Shown here one piece after another: positions 1 to 6,627 of a DNA stretch of 7,632 nucleotides. The stretch lies in the NCBI GenBank assembly GCA_016880395.1, contig JAEHDN010000056.1:1-7632 (forward strand), read 5' to 3'. Source of the DNA: Candidatus Eiseniibacteriota bacterium (GTDB lineage: Bacteria; Eisenbacteria; RBG-16-71-46; SZUA-252). Position 1 is the first letter of the stretch; each line of letters begins with the position of its first letter. The notes beneath the pieces are model-generated. The model was not told where the DNA came from. It worked only from the letters and a program-made list of their open reading frames with translations, and made no database searches. A program made the position numbers and the translations under genes.

Positions 1-330
1 CGGGAGCGGGAGGAGATCGAGCGGGAGCTCCGTCGCTCCGGCGAGCCGGCGGCGCCCGGGACGCCAGCGCCGGCCCGCGCGGCGACGCTCCTTCGCCGCG
101 CGGCGGAGCTGCGCTACGCCGCTGACATCGAGGGCCTTCCGCTGACCGAATCCGTGGCCCGCCTCGTCGCGGCGGGCATGCCCGCCGAGGAGGCCGCCGA
201 GTGGACGGCGCTCCTCGAGCGGCTCGACCGGCTCGCGTACGCGCCTCCGGACGCGCGCGCCGCGAGCGCCTCGGCCGACATGGCCGCGGCCGCGAGCCTC
301 GCTCGCCGGTACCGCGAGGGGCTCGCGTGA
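1..330 (+). CDS. C-terminal fragment of a probable BatD-like protein (5' end outside window)
   Basis: This open frame enters from the left edge and ends at TGA 328-330, so only about 109 C-terminal residues are visible. It begins with a charged run (REREEIERELRRSG), followed by an Ala/Pro-rich linker. A helical region near residues 30-85 contains TLLRRAAELRYAADIEGLP and ends in LLERLDRLAYAPP. No membrane segment or catalytic motif is present in the visible part. The identification rests mainly on position: the next gene is BatE-like, and batD commonly precedes batE in Bat (Bacteroides aerotolerance) loci. The helical tail ending in a 'DRLAYAP' element also resembles the cytoplasmic end of BatD-type proteins as I know them. 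BatD is normally a membrane-anchored protein with a large periplasmic part, which would lie upstream. The stop overlaps the GTG of the next gene, indicating translational coupling. Another helical membrane-protein tail cannot be excluded. Confidence 0.6.
   Translation, partial: REREEIERELRRSGEPAAPGTPAPARAATLLRRAAELRYAADIEGLPLTESVARLVAAGMPAEEAAEWTALLERLDRLAYAPPDARAASASADMAAAASLARRYREGLA
316..321 (+). promoter_or_regulatory. Shine-Dalgarno-like site for the BatE-like gene
   Basis: GAGGGG lies 5 nt upstream of GTG 327. It is inside the end of the preceding gene and supports the GTG start, which overlaps the upstream stop as GTGA. Confidence 0.5.
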
Positions 331-1046
331 TCCGCCGCCTCACGCTCACGGCGGTCTTCGTGATGGCCGTTCTCGCAGCCAGGGGCGCGACCCAGGCACC
401 GGATTCGACTCGAACACACGAGCCGGCGCCACGCGCCGACGTCCTCTACAACGCAGGTACGAAGGCGCTCGACCGTGGCGATGTGGGCCCCGCGGTGGCG
501 TTTCTCACCGCAGCCGCGAGGCTCGAGCCGCGCGCGCGCGATATCCATGTCAATCTCGTCCAGGCGACCGCTGCCGCGGCGCGCGCCAGGGGCGTCGAGG
601 AGGCGGAGGGCAGCGAGACGCCGCCGAGCCTGCCTCTCTCCACGACCGAGCTCGCGTGGATCGGGGCGCTTCTCCTCCTCCTCGGGAGCGCCGTCGGAAT
701 CGCCGGCCGTCTCGGACGACTTCCGCGCGCGTCCTCGCACGCGGCGCTCGTCGCGATCGTCGCGGGCACTGCGGTCAGTGCATGGCTTCTCGCGCGTGCG
801 CGCGACGAGGCGGTGCACCCCGAGGCCGTGGTCGTCGCTCGCCAGCTCGCCGTCGAGCGCGGCCCGGACGAACCGTCCCGCGCGCCGGTCCTTCTCGGGG
901 CCGGGGAACGGGTCCGCCTCGGCGCTAGGCGCGCCGGGCAGGTGGAGATCCGCGTCGCGGGAACGCCGATCGGCTGGGCCCCGCGGGAGGGACTCTGGCG
1001 GGTCGCGGAGACGCCACGGTATACTGCGCGCTATGCGACGCCCTGA
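327..1046 (+). CDS. batE: BatE-like TPR and SH3 membrane protein
   Basis: This 239-residue protein has the domain order expected for BatE of the Bat aerotolerance locus. Residues 1 to about 24 form a signal peptide (MIRRLTLTAVFVMAVLAARG...). Residues 38-85 form a TPR-like unit (DVLYNAGTKALDRGD...AVAFLTAAARLEP). Two hydrophobic segments follow at about 110-130 (WIGALLLLLGSAVGIAG) and 139-157 (AALVAIVAGTAVSAWLLA). The C-terminal region, about 168-230, is SH3-like and ends in GTPIGWAPREGLWRVA, a form typical of bacterial SH3 domains. The GTG start at 327 was chosen because it gives a clean signal peptide, has a Shine-Dalgarno-like GAGGGG in front, and overlaps the previous stop. Extending further upstream would add only an Arg-rich sequence read out of frame through the previous gene. 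The precise role of BatE is not well established; Bat proteins are associated with von Willebrand-domain membrane complexes and stress tolerance. A general TPR/SH3 protein is the alternative. Confidence 0.85.
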   Translation: MIRRLTLTAVFVMAVLAARGATQAPDSTRTHEPAPRADVLYNAGTKALDRGDVGPAVAFLTAAARLEPRARDIHVNLVQATAAAARARGVEEAEGSETPPSLPLSTTELAWIGALLLLLGSAVGIAGRLGRLPRASSHAALVAIVAGTAVSAWLLARARDEAVHPEAVVVARQLAVERGPDEPSRAPVLLGAGERVRLGARRAGQVEIRVAGTPIGWAPREGLWRVAETPRYTARYATP

Positions 1047-1064
1047 GTCGGCGCGGGTCCGAGC

Positions 1065-1784
1065 GTGAGCCCCGCGGAGAACACGGCCTTCATCACCGGC
1101 GGCACGGGGGGCGTGGGGCGTGCCGTCGTGGCACGCTTCCTGGCGGACGGATACCGGGTCGCGGTGCCGTATCGCTCCGAGTCTGAATGGAAGGCGCTGG
1201 CGAGCGCGCACGAGGACGCTGGCCGATCGGGGGCGCTCCGCGGCATGGTCGCCGACGTGACCGATGAGAGCTCCGTCGCCCGCGCGGCGGCTGAGGCCGC
1301 GTCGACGCTCGGCGGCATCCGGGTCCTCGCGCACATCGCGGGAGGGTACAAGGGAGGCGTGGACGTGGAGCGCATGGAGGCGCGCGACGTGCGCGGCATG
1401 ATCGACCTCAACCTGCTCTCCGCCTTCTGGGCGGCGAAGCATGTGATCCCGCACGCGAAGCGCACGGGGTCGGGACGCCTTCTCTTCGTCTCGTCCCGGG
1501 GCGCGGTCGAGTTCTCCGCCGGAGCTGCGGCCTACGCGGCCTCGAAGGCGGGACTCCACGGACTGGTCGGGACGCTCGCGCGCGAGCTCCGGAAAGACGG
1601 CGTCACCGCGAACGCGATCCTTCCCAGCGTCATCGACACCGAGGCGAACCGGGTCTCGATGCCGAAGGCCCGATTCGACGATTGGGTGCGCCCCGAGCAG
1701 GTCGCGGCGCTCCTCGCCTTTCTCGCCTCGGACGCGGCCTCGGCCGTGTCCGGGGCGCTGATCCCCATCTACGGGAGAGCATGA
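1065..1784 (+). CDS. SDR-family NAD(P)-dependent oxidoreductase (FabG-like)
   Basis: This is a complete 239-residue classical short-chain dehydrogenase/reductase that oxidises or reduces a hydroxyl/carbonyl using NAD(P)(H), probably in the cytoplasm. The Rossmann motif TGGTGGVG occupies residues 11-18. The usual NNAG motif appears as the variant HIAGG near residues 91-95. The catalytic set is Asn116 (DLNLL), Ser144 (VSS), Tyr157 and Lys161 (YAASK), with correct spacing. The C-terminus (residues 219-239: LAFLASDAASAVSGALIPIYG) is the usual FabG-like ending. The length is normal. GTG 1065 is the only plausible start between the upstream in-frame TGA (1044-1046) and the Rossmann motif; no convincing Shine-Dalgarno precedes it, so translation may depend on the ribosome finishing batE 18 nt upstream. 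The stop overlaps the next ATG. The substrate is not predictable from sequence, but coupling to a deoxyhypusine synthase-like gene suggests a shared pathway. Confidence 0.93.
   Translation: MSPAENTAFITGGTGGVGRAVVARFLADGYRVAVPYRSESEWKALASAHEDAGRSGALRGMVADVTDESSVARAAAEAASTLGGIRVLAHIAGGYKGGVDVERMEARDVRGMIDLNLLSAFWAAKHVIPHAKRTGSGRLLFVSSRGAVEFSAGAAAYAASKAGLHGLVGTLARELRKDGVTANAILPSVIDTEANRVSMPKARFDDWVRPEQVAALLAFLASDAASAVSGALIPIYGRA
1773..1779 (+). promoter_or_regulatory. Shine-Dalgarno-like site for the DHS-like gene
   Basis: GGGAGAG lies just before two consecutive ATG codons at 1781 and 1784. Spacing from the GGGAG core (1773-1777) is 3 nt to the first and 6 nt to the second, so 1784 may be the codon actually used; the protein differs by one Met. 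Confidence 0.45.
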
Positions 1785-2908
1785 TGGCCGCCGCCAAGCC
1801 GACCATTTCCAAGGGACCGAAGATCGCGCCGGACCCCATCCGGCCCGGCATCACGGTCGACCAGCTCGTCGACTCGACGTTCCTGGCCTACAACGGCGCG
1901 CGGCTCCGCGAGGGATGCCGCCTGCTCGTGGAGAAGATGCTCGAGCCGGACGTGACCGTCGGGCTCACGCTGAGCGGCGCGCTCACGCCGGCCGGGCTGG
2001 GACGCTCCTGTCTGATCCCGCTCCTCCAGAGCGGCTTCGTCGACTGGATCATCTCGACGGGCGCCAACCTCTACCACGACACCCATTTCGGCATCGGCCT
2101 CACGATGCACCAGGGGCGCTCGAACGTGGACGACGTGGTGCTCCGGGAGCAGGGTATCGTCCGCATCTTCGACATCTTCTTCGACTACGACGTGCTCCTC
2201 TCGACCGACGCCTTCTTCCGCGAGGTGATGCGGGCTCCCGAGTTCCGCCAGCCGATGGGAACGGCCGAGTTCCACCACCGCGTGGGCCGCTACGTGCTCG
2301 AGCGCGAGCGCGCGCTCGGCCAGAAGGAGACCTCGCTCCTCGCCCAGGCGCACGCGCTCGACGTGCCGGTCTACACGTCGTCCCCTGGGGACAGCTCGAT
2401 CGGCATGAACGCGGCCGAGCTATGGCTCGGCGGGTCCGCCATGCACTGGGACGTCTTCCGCGACGTGAACGAGACGGCCGCGATCGTCTACGGCGCGAAG
2501 AAGTCGGGGGGGAAGAGCGCGATCCTCATCCTCGGTGGCGGATCCCCCAAGAACTTCGCGCTCCAGACCGAGCCTCAGATCCAGGAGGTGCTCGGCATCG
2601 AGGAGGAAGGGCACGACTACTTCCTGCAGATCACGGACGCGCGCGTGGACACGGGCGGACTCTCCGGGGCGACGCCGGGCGAGGCCGTGAGCTGGGGCAA
2701 GATCGACCCCGACCGCCTCCCGGATGCCGTTGTCGCCTATGTCGACTCCACCATCGCGCTCCCGATCCTCGCCGCCTATGCGCTCTCGAAACACGAGGCG
2801 CGCCCGGTCCGGAGGCTCTATCGCGAGCGTGAGCGGCTCCTCGACGCGCTGCGCGCCGCGCACCGGGAATCGCGCGCCGAGGTCGAGCCGCGCGGGGCGC
2901 GCTCATGA
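1781..2908 (+). CDS. Deoxyhypusine synthase-family protein (bacterial DHS-like)
   Basis: The protein has 375 residues, close to the usual family length. Deoxyhypusine synthases transfer the aminobutyl group of spermidine, using NAD, to a Lys of eIF5A; relatives make homospermidine or use agmatine. The family is evident from the active-site segment EAVSWGKI, where Lys307 matches the human enzyme-intermediate Lys329, with Trp305 and Glu301 also kept. Other family elements are LTLSGALTPAGLG near the N-terminus, SPGDSSIG (about 202-208), the nucleotide-site strand ILILGGGSPKNF (about 250-259) and a terminal YVDSTIALPIL. Three residues that contact spermidine in human DHS differ by my hand alignment: Asp243 is Met209, His288 is Asn258 and Asp316 is Leu294. 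The substrate is therefore uncertain, and bacteria have no eIF5A. The start overlaps the SDR stop as ATGA, and its own stop overlaps the next ATG as ATGA. Family assignment is firm; the reaction is not. Confidence 0.93.
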   Translation: MMAAAKPTISKGPKIAPDPIRPGITVDQLVDSTFLAYNGARLREGCRLLVEKMLEPDVTVGLTLSGALTPAGLGRSCLIPLLQSGFVDWIISTGANLYHDTHFGIGLTMHQGRSNVDDVVLREQGIVRIFDIFFDYDVLLSTDAFFREVMRAPEFRQPMGTAEFHHRVGRYVLERERALGQKETSLLAQAHALDVPVYTSSPGDSSIGMNAAELWLGGSAMHWDVFRDVNETAAIVYGAKKSGGKSAILILGGGSPKNFALQTEPQIQEVLGIEEEGHDYFLQITDARVDTGGLSGATPGEAVSWGKIDPDRLPDAVVAYVDSTIALPILAAYALSKHEARPVRRLYRERERLLDALRAAHRESRAEVEPRGARS

Positions 2909-4068
2909 AGGCGGCGCCAGGGGCGCCCGCGCCGCCGAGCGGCGCGACCTCCGCGGTCCCACTCCTCGACCTCAGCGTGGCCCATCGGGAGATCGCGGAC
3001 GAGCTGAAGCGCGACTTCGAGCGGGTGCTTGCCTCGGGGCAGTTCATCCTGGGAGCCGAGCACGATGCATTCGAGCGCGAGCTCGCCGCCACATGCGGTC
3101 TCCGGCACGCGATCGGGCTCTCCTCCGGGACCTCGGCGATCACGCTCGCCATCCAGGCCCTCGGCGTCGAGCCGGGGGACGAGGTGATCCTGCCCGCGTT
3201 CACCTACTTCGCCACCGCGAGCGCCGTCGCACATTCCGGGGCCCGCCCCGTGTTCGCCGACGTGGAGCCGAGACGGTTCGGGCTCGACCCGGAGTCGGTC
3301 GCCTCACGCATCGGGCCAAGAACGAAGGCGATCCTGCCCGTCCACCTCTACGGTCTCGCGTGTGATCTCGCGCCCCTCGTCCGCCTCGCGGATGCAGGCG
3401 GCATTCCGCTCGTCGAGGACGCCGCGCAGGCGATCGGCGCCACCGACCGCGACGTGCCCGTGGGGAAGGCCAGCGCCGGGGCCACGCTCAGCTTCTTCCC
3501 GACCAAGAACCTCGGCGCGCTCGGCGATGCGGGCGCGTTCGTGACCGACCGGGACGACGTGGCCGCGCGCATCCGGCTCCTCTCGCGCCAGGGCGACGCG
3601 GGAGATTACCGGCACACGGCGGTCGGGACCAACGCGAGGCTCGACGCTCTTCAGGCGGCGTTCCTGCGCACCAAGCTCCGCCATCTCGACACGTGGATCG
3701 CGGCGCGGCGCGAGGCGGCGGCGGTGTACCGCACCGCGCTCGCGGGGACGCCGGTGACGCTGCCCGAGGAGCCCGCTGGGGCGAGGCACACCTATCATCA
3801 GTTCACGATCCGGGCGCCCCGCCGGGACGCGCTCCAGGCGCACCTGCGCGCGCGCGGCATCGCCACCCGCGTCTACTATCCGATCCCGCTCCATCTCCAG
3901 CCCGCGTTCGCGCACCTGGGACACGGGCCCGGCGCGTTCCCCGTGGCCGAGCGGCTCGCTGGCGAGGTGCTCTCCCTGCCGCTCTACCCGGGGATCACAC
4001 CGGATCAGATCGGCCGCGTGGCCGACGAGGTCCGCTCGTTCTACGACGAGGGCTCCGCGAAGGGCTGA
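2905..4068 (+). CDS. DegT/DnrJ/EryC1/StrS-family PLP-dependent aminotransferase
   Basis: This is a complete 387-residue member of the fold-type I PLP family that usually transfers an amino group from glutamate or glutamine to a keto-sugar nucleotide in surface glycan or natural product biosynthesis. The N-terminal LLDLS...HREI element is typical. SSGTSA (residues 73-78) contributes to phosphate binding. VILPAFTYFATASAV (about 94-108) is the family's conserved strand/loop. Asp172 in VEDAAQAIGA contacts the PLP ring nitrogen. Lys201 in SFFPTKNLGALGDAGA forms the Schiff base. The C-terminal YYPIPLHLQPAF and LSLPLYPGIT elements are characteristic, and the former resembles the WbpE/WlbC-type UDP-sugar 3-aminotransferases. 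No nucleotide-sugar epimerase, dehydrogenase or glycosyltransferase is visible nearby, which is unusual for such a gene. It is coupled to the DHS-like gene by an ATGA overlap and is followed 3 nt later by the AsmA-like gene. The exact substrate is unknown. Confidence 0.95.
   Translation: MKAAPGAPAPPSGATSAVPLLDLSVAHREIADELKRDFERVLASGQFILGAEHDAFERELAATCGLRHAIGLSSGTSAITLAIQALGVEPGDEVILPAFTYFATASAVAHSGARPVFADVEPRRFGLDPESVASRIGPRTKAILPVHLYGLACDLAPLVRLADAGGIPLVEDAAQAIGATDRDVPVGKASAGATLSFFPTKNLGALGDAGAFVTDRDDVAARIRLLSRQGDAGDYRHTAVGTNARLDALQAAFLRTKLRHLDTWIAARREAAAVYRTALAGTPVTLPEEPAGARHTYHQFTIRAPRRDALQAHLRARGIATRVYYPIPLHLQPAFAHLGHGPGAFPVAERLAGEVLSLPLYPGITPDQIGRVADEVRSFYDEGSAKG
4059..4064 (+). promoter_or_regulatory. 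Shine-Dalgarno-like site for the AsmA-like gene
   Basis: GAAGGG lies 7 nt before ATG 4072, within the last codons of the aminotransferase gene. It supports this start and independent ribosome loading at this junction, which has no start/stop overlap. Confidence 0.5.
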
Positions 4069-4071
4069 CCC

Positions 4072-6627
4072 ATGGCCGAGACTCCCAAGGCTCCCGCGCC
4101 GCGCAGGGCGGCGTCCCGCTCGAAGCGAATCCTCCTGATCACCGTCGGCTCGCTGGTGGGGCTCGTCGTGCTCGTCTACCTGGCTGCGTGGCTCCTCCTG
4201 CCCAAAGACTGGATTCAGGCGGAAGCGATGCGGATGGCGTCGAAGAGCCAGGGAGCGACGGTCCGGTGGAAGCGGCTCACCCCAGGTCTCCAGGGCCTCT
4301 CCTTCGGTGTGAAGATCGAGGGCATGACCGTGCGCATGCCGGCCGAGGGGCACGGAGATCCAAGCCTCGATGGACGCATCGGCGAGGTGTTCGTCCGCTT
4401 CAAGCTCCTGCCGCTCCTCCTCCGGCGCGTGGAGGTGGATGCGGCCCGCGTGAATGGGGCAGGCATCGCGATGTTCGAGCGCGCCAAGCCGCCGGGCGAG
4501 GGCGGCCTCAAGCATGGGCGCGGGCCCTTCTCGTTCCAGCTACCGCGCCTCGATTTCGATCGCATCAATCTGCGGAGCCGGGACCGCTTCGGATCCGGCT
4601 ACGACGTGCGTGGGCTCGCGGGGCACGTCGATATCCAGGGGAGCCTGGAGGCCCTGCGGAGCGCGCGGGTGGAGGCGAGTGGAGACAGCCTCTTCTGGAA
4701 GCCCTCCGCGCGGGGGAGATTCGTGCGCTTGCCGGGCCCTCTCCATGCGACCGCGACGCTCGAGCCCCGCGACCGGGGCACGAGGTACGAGTTCACGCAG
4801 GGTCACATCGAGCTGGGCGCGCTCACGAGCGAGCTATCGGGATCGTTCGGGAAGCCTCCCGCCGACGGCGGCGCCATCCCGCTCGCGCTCGTGATCATCG
4901 GCAAGCCGCAGGAGCTCAAGTCGAGCGACGAGGCGTTCCGTTCGCTCGCACCGAGCAGCCCGGCCGCCTGGCGCACGAAGGCATCCTGGACGATTCGCAT
5001 CGGGGGCACGTCCGAGGCGATGGTGCAGAAGGGCGAGGCAAACCTCCAGCCGCTCGCGATCGAGGCCGGTCCGAACCGGTTCTCGCTCGACCGCGTGCAG
5101 GCGACCTACGCCACCACGGCGGACCAGAAGTTCACGCTCGAGGCGACGGGAAACGGCTCAGGGGTGTCGATGGCCACCGCGGCCTCGGGATCGACCGCTC
5201 CCGGAGGCGGATCCCACGGCACGCTCCACGTGAGCGCCCCCGCGACGCGGCTCAACGGAGTCATGCCCAACACCCCGGTCTGGACCCTCGGAACGCTTGA
5301 CGTGGGCGCGACCTTCACGCTCGAGCCCCCGGCGGCTCCCGTCGTGCGCTGGACCATCACGGGGAAGGATCTGAGCGGGTCGGTGACGGGTCTCCAGCGC
5401 CCGGTCACGGGCCTCCAGTTTCACATCGACGGGGACCAGCAGACCGCGAACGTTCGCTCCATGACGGCGCGGGTCGGCTCGTCGGCCATCGCGCTGACCG
5501 GTTCGGTGCGCCAGGGCAAGCCGCTCGGCACCGGGACGTTCCGCGCGTCGATGGATCGCTTCGTGGCCGAGGAGTGGGCGAATCCACGCGCCGCGGAGGA
5601 GAAGGGGAAAGGGAAGGACGCCAAGGCCCCGCCGCCGCCGCCCGCGATTCCCCTGAGGGCCTTCGACGGCATGGTGACGATCGGCGAGGTGCACTCGGGC
5701 AATCTGACCATCCGGAATCTCTCGGCGCCGATCCAGTTCGCCGCGGACAAGCTCCTTGCCTCGCCGATCCAGGGGGACATCGGGACCGGCACGATCACGG
5801 GAAAGGTCGAGGTCAAGGACGTGGTGCGCGCTCCGTCCTACGCGGTGCACTTCGAGATGAAGCGGGTGCCGGTGCGGGAGTTCGTCGCCGGCATGCTCCC
5901 GCTCAGTCTGGGGCTCACCGGATTCGCGAACGGGCAGGCGGACATCGCGGGAGCCGGGCTTCCGGGGCTTGCCGCCATGAACTCGATCACCGGAGCGCTC
6001 CAGGGCAACGTGGAGGAGGGCAAGATCCTCGAGACCCCGACCATCGGAGCCCTCCGGCGGGCGCTCGGAGCGGTCAACGGGCCGGGCTCGCTGGATGATC
6101 TCGTGTTCAAGTCGCTCCGCTACTCGGCCCGGATCGAGAAGGGGAGGCTCGTGCTCCATCAGGTGGACGGCGCGCTCGGCAAGGACCTGATGGCGCTGGC
6201 CGGCTCGGCCGGTTTCGACCACACGCTCGATCTCGATCTCCTGCTCCGCCTCGCGCCCGGGCGCGTCACGTCGAGCAGCGCTCTGGGTCGGTTCGCGAAC
6301 TACGCCCGCGACGAGCAGGGCCGCCTTCCGATCCGCGTCGCCATCACCGGAACCGTGACCTCGCCCAAGGTCTCCCTGAAGGCCGAGTCCACGATGGAAG
6401 CGGCCGGGAAGGGGCTCGCGAAGGATCTCTTCCAGCGCATCATGGGCGGCGGCAATCGCCCGGACACGGCGCGCGCGGACACCGCTCGGGCCGCGTCCAG
6501 GCCGGAGAGCGCGCGCGCCGATACGTCCGCCCACGCGGCGAGGAAGACGCCCGCCCGCGCCGACACGACGGTTCCCGACCCGATCCGCAAGGCGCAGGAA
6601 GCGCTCGAGAAGATCTTCAAGAAGTGA
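4072..6627 (+). CDS. AsmA-like envelope protein with N-terminal membrane anchor
   Basis: The 851-residue protein opens with a basic stretch (RRAASRSKR) and a single membrane helix at about 20-43 (ILLITVGSLVGLVVLVYLAAWLLL), with no signal-peptidase site apparent. This predicts an inner-membrane anchor and a large periplasmic body. The body is rich in alternating strands and glycine (GTITGKVEV, IALTGSV, LHVSAPATRL), as in AsmA/TamB-like repeating beta-groove proteins, which are linked to lipid transport and outer-membrane homeostasis. The most diagnostic part is the AsmA C-terminal-like region at about 636-770, with ITGALQGNVEEGKI, LRYSARIEKGRLVL and the LDLDLLLRLAPG strand. A Lys-rich segment and a five-proline run (residues 520-524) form a probable linker. 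The last 55 residues are a repetitive Ala/Arg/Asp/Thr tail ending in a charged helix (RKAQEALEKIFKK). The gene begins 3 nt after the aminotransferase, and its stop overlaps the ABC gene start. The family is confident from architecture; the transported lipid is unknown. Confidence 0.85.
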   Translation: MAETPKAPAPRRAASRSKRILLITVGSLVGLVVLVYLAAWLLLPKDWIQAEAMRMASKSQGATVRWKRLTPGLQGLSFGVKIEGMTVRMPAEGHGDPSLDGRIGEVFVRFKLLPLLLRRVEVDAARVNGAGIAMFERAKPPGEGGLKHGRGPFSFQLPRLDFDRINLRSRDRFGSGYDVRGLAGHVDIQGSLEALRSARVEASGDSLFWKPSARGRFVRLPGPLHATATLEPRDRGTRYEFTQGHIELGALTSELSGSFGKPPADGGAIPLALVIIGKPQELKSSDEAFRSLAPSSPAAWRTKASWTIRIGGTSEAMVQKGEANLQPLAIEAGPNRFSLDRVQATYATTADQKFTLEATGNGSGVSMATAASGSTAPGGGSHGTLHVSAPATRLNGVMPNTPVWTLGTLDVGATFTLEPPAAPVVRWTITGKDLSGSVTGLQRPVTGLQFHIDGDQQTANVRSMTARVGSSAIALTGSVRQGKPLGTGTFRASMDRFVAEEWANPRAAEEKGKGKDAKAPPPPPAIPLRAFDGMVTIGEVHSGNLTIRNLSAPIQFAADKLLASPIQGDIGTGTITGKVEVKDVVRAPSYAVHFEMKRVPVREFVAGMLPLSLGLTGFANGQADIAGAGLPGLAAMNSITGALQGNVEEGKILETPTIGALRRALGAVNGPGSLDDLVFKSLRYSARIEKGRLVLHQVDGALGKDLMALAGSAGFDHTLDLDLLLRLAPGRVTSSSALGRFANYARDEQGRLPIRVAITGTVTSPKVSLKAESTMEAAGKGLAKDLFQRIMGGGNRPDTARADTARAASRPESARADTSAHAARKTPARADTTVPDPIRKAQEALEKIFKK
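6460..6570 (+). repeat. Imperfect ADT/ARAD-coding repeats in the AsmA-like tail
   Basis: The reading frame encodes about four spaced copies of an A-R-A-D-T type unit (PDTARADTARA, ARADTSA, ARADTTV). The DNA is correspondingly degenerate, with variants of GCGCGCGGACACC, GCGCGCGCCGATACG and GCCCGCGCCGACACG. The copies are imperfect and irregularly spaced, so this is protein-level low complexity rather than a clean tandem array. Confidence 0.55.

Noticed and set aside
201..326. Upstream extension of the batE frame to ATG 201
   Set aside because: The added 42 residues are Arg-rich and read through the previous gene out of frame. They would bury the signal peptide that starts exactly at GTG 327.
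1047..1064. Possible promoter or terminator in the only intergenic gap of any size
   Set aside because: Eighteen bases is too short, and there is no hairpin with a T run and no -35/-10 pair.
114..1559. Long open frame on the minus strand, 481 codons, opposite batE and the SDR
   Set aside because: Composition is dominated by Arg, Ala, Asp and Glu with no recognisable motif. It is antisense to two well-supported genes and is expected from very high GC codon bias.
3304..4515. 403-codon minus-strand open frame opposite the aminotransferase and AsmA-like gene
   Set aside because: Arg/His/Glu-rich shadow spanning the junction of two clear + strand genes; no domain visible.
3693..5300. 535-codon + strand open frame bridging the aminotransferase and AsmA-like genes
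   Set aside because: Out-of-frame reading of two real genes, Arg/Gly/Pro-rich with no motif. It would conflict with the PLP-enzyme C-terminus and the AsmA membrane anchor.
5596..5643. Lys-rich plus five-proline stretch as a possible domain-fusion point in the AsmA-like gene
   Set aside because: It reads as an ordinary flexible linker or loop; strand-rich sequence of the same character continues on both sides and the frame is unbroken.
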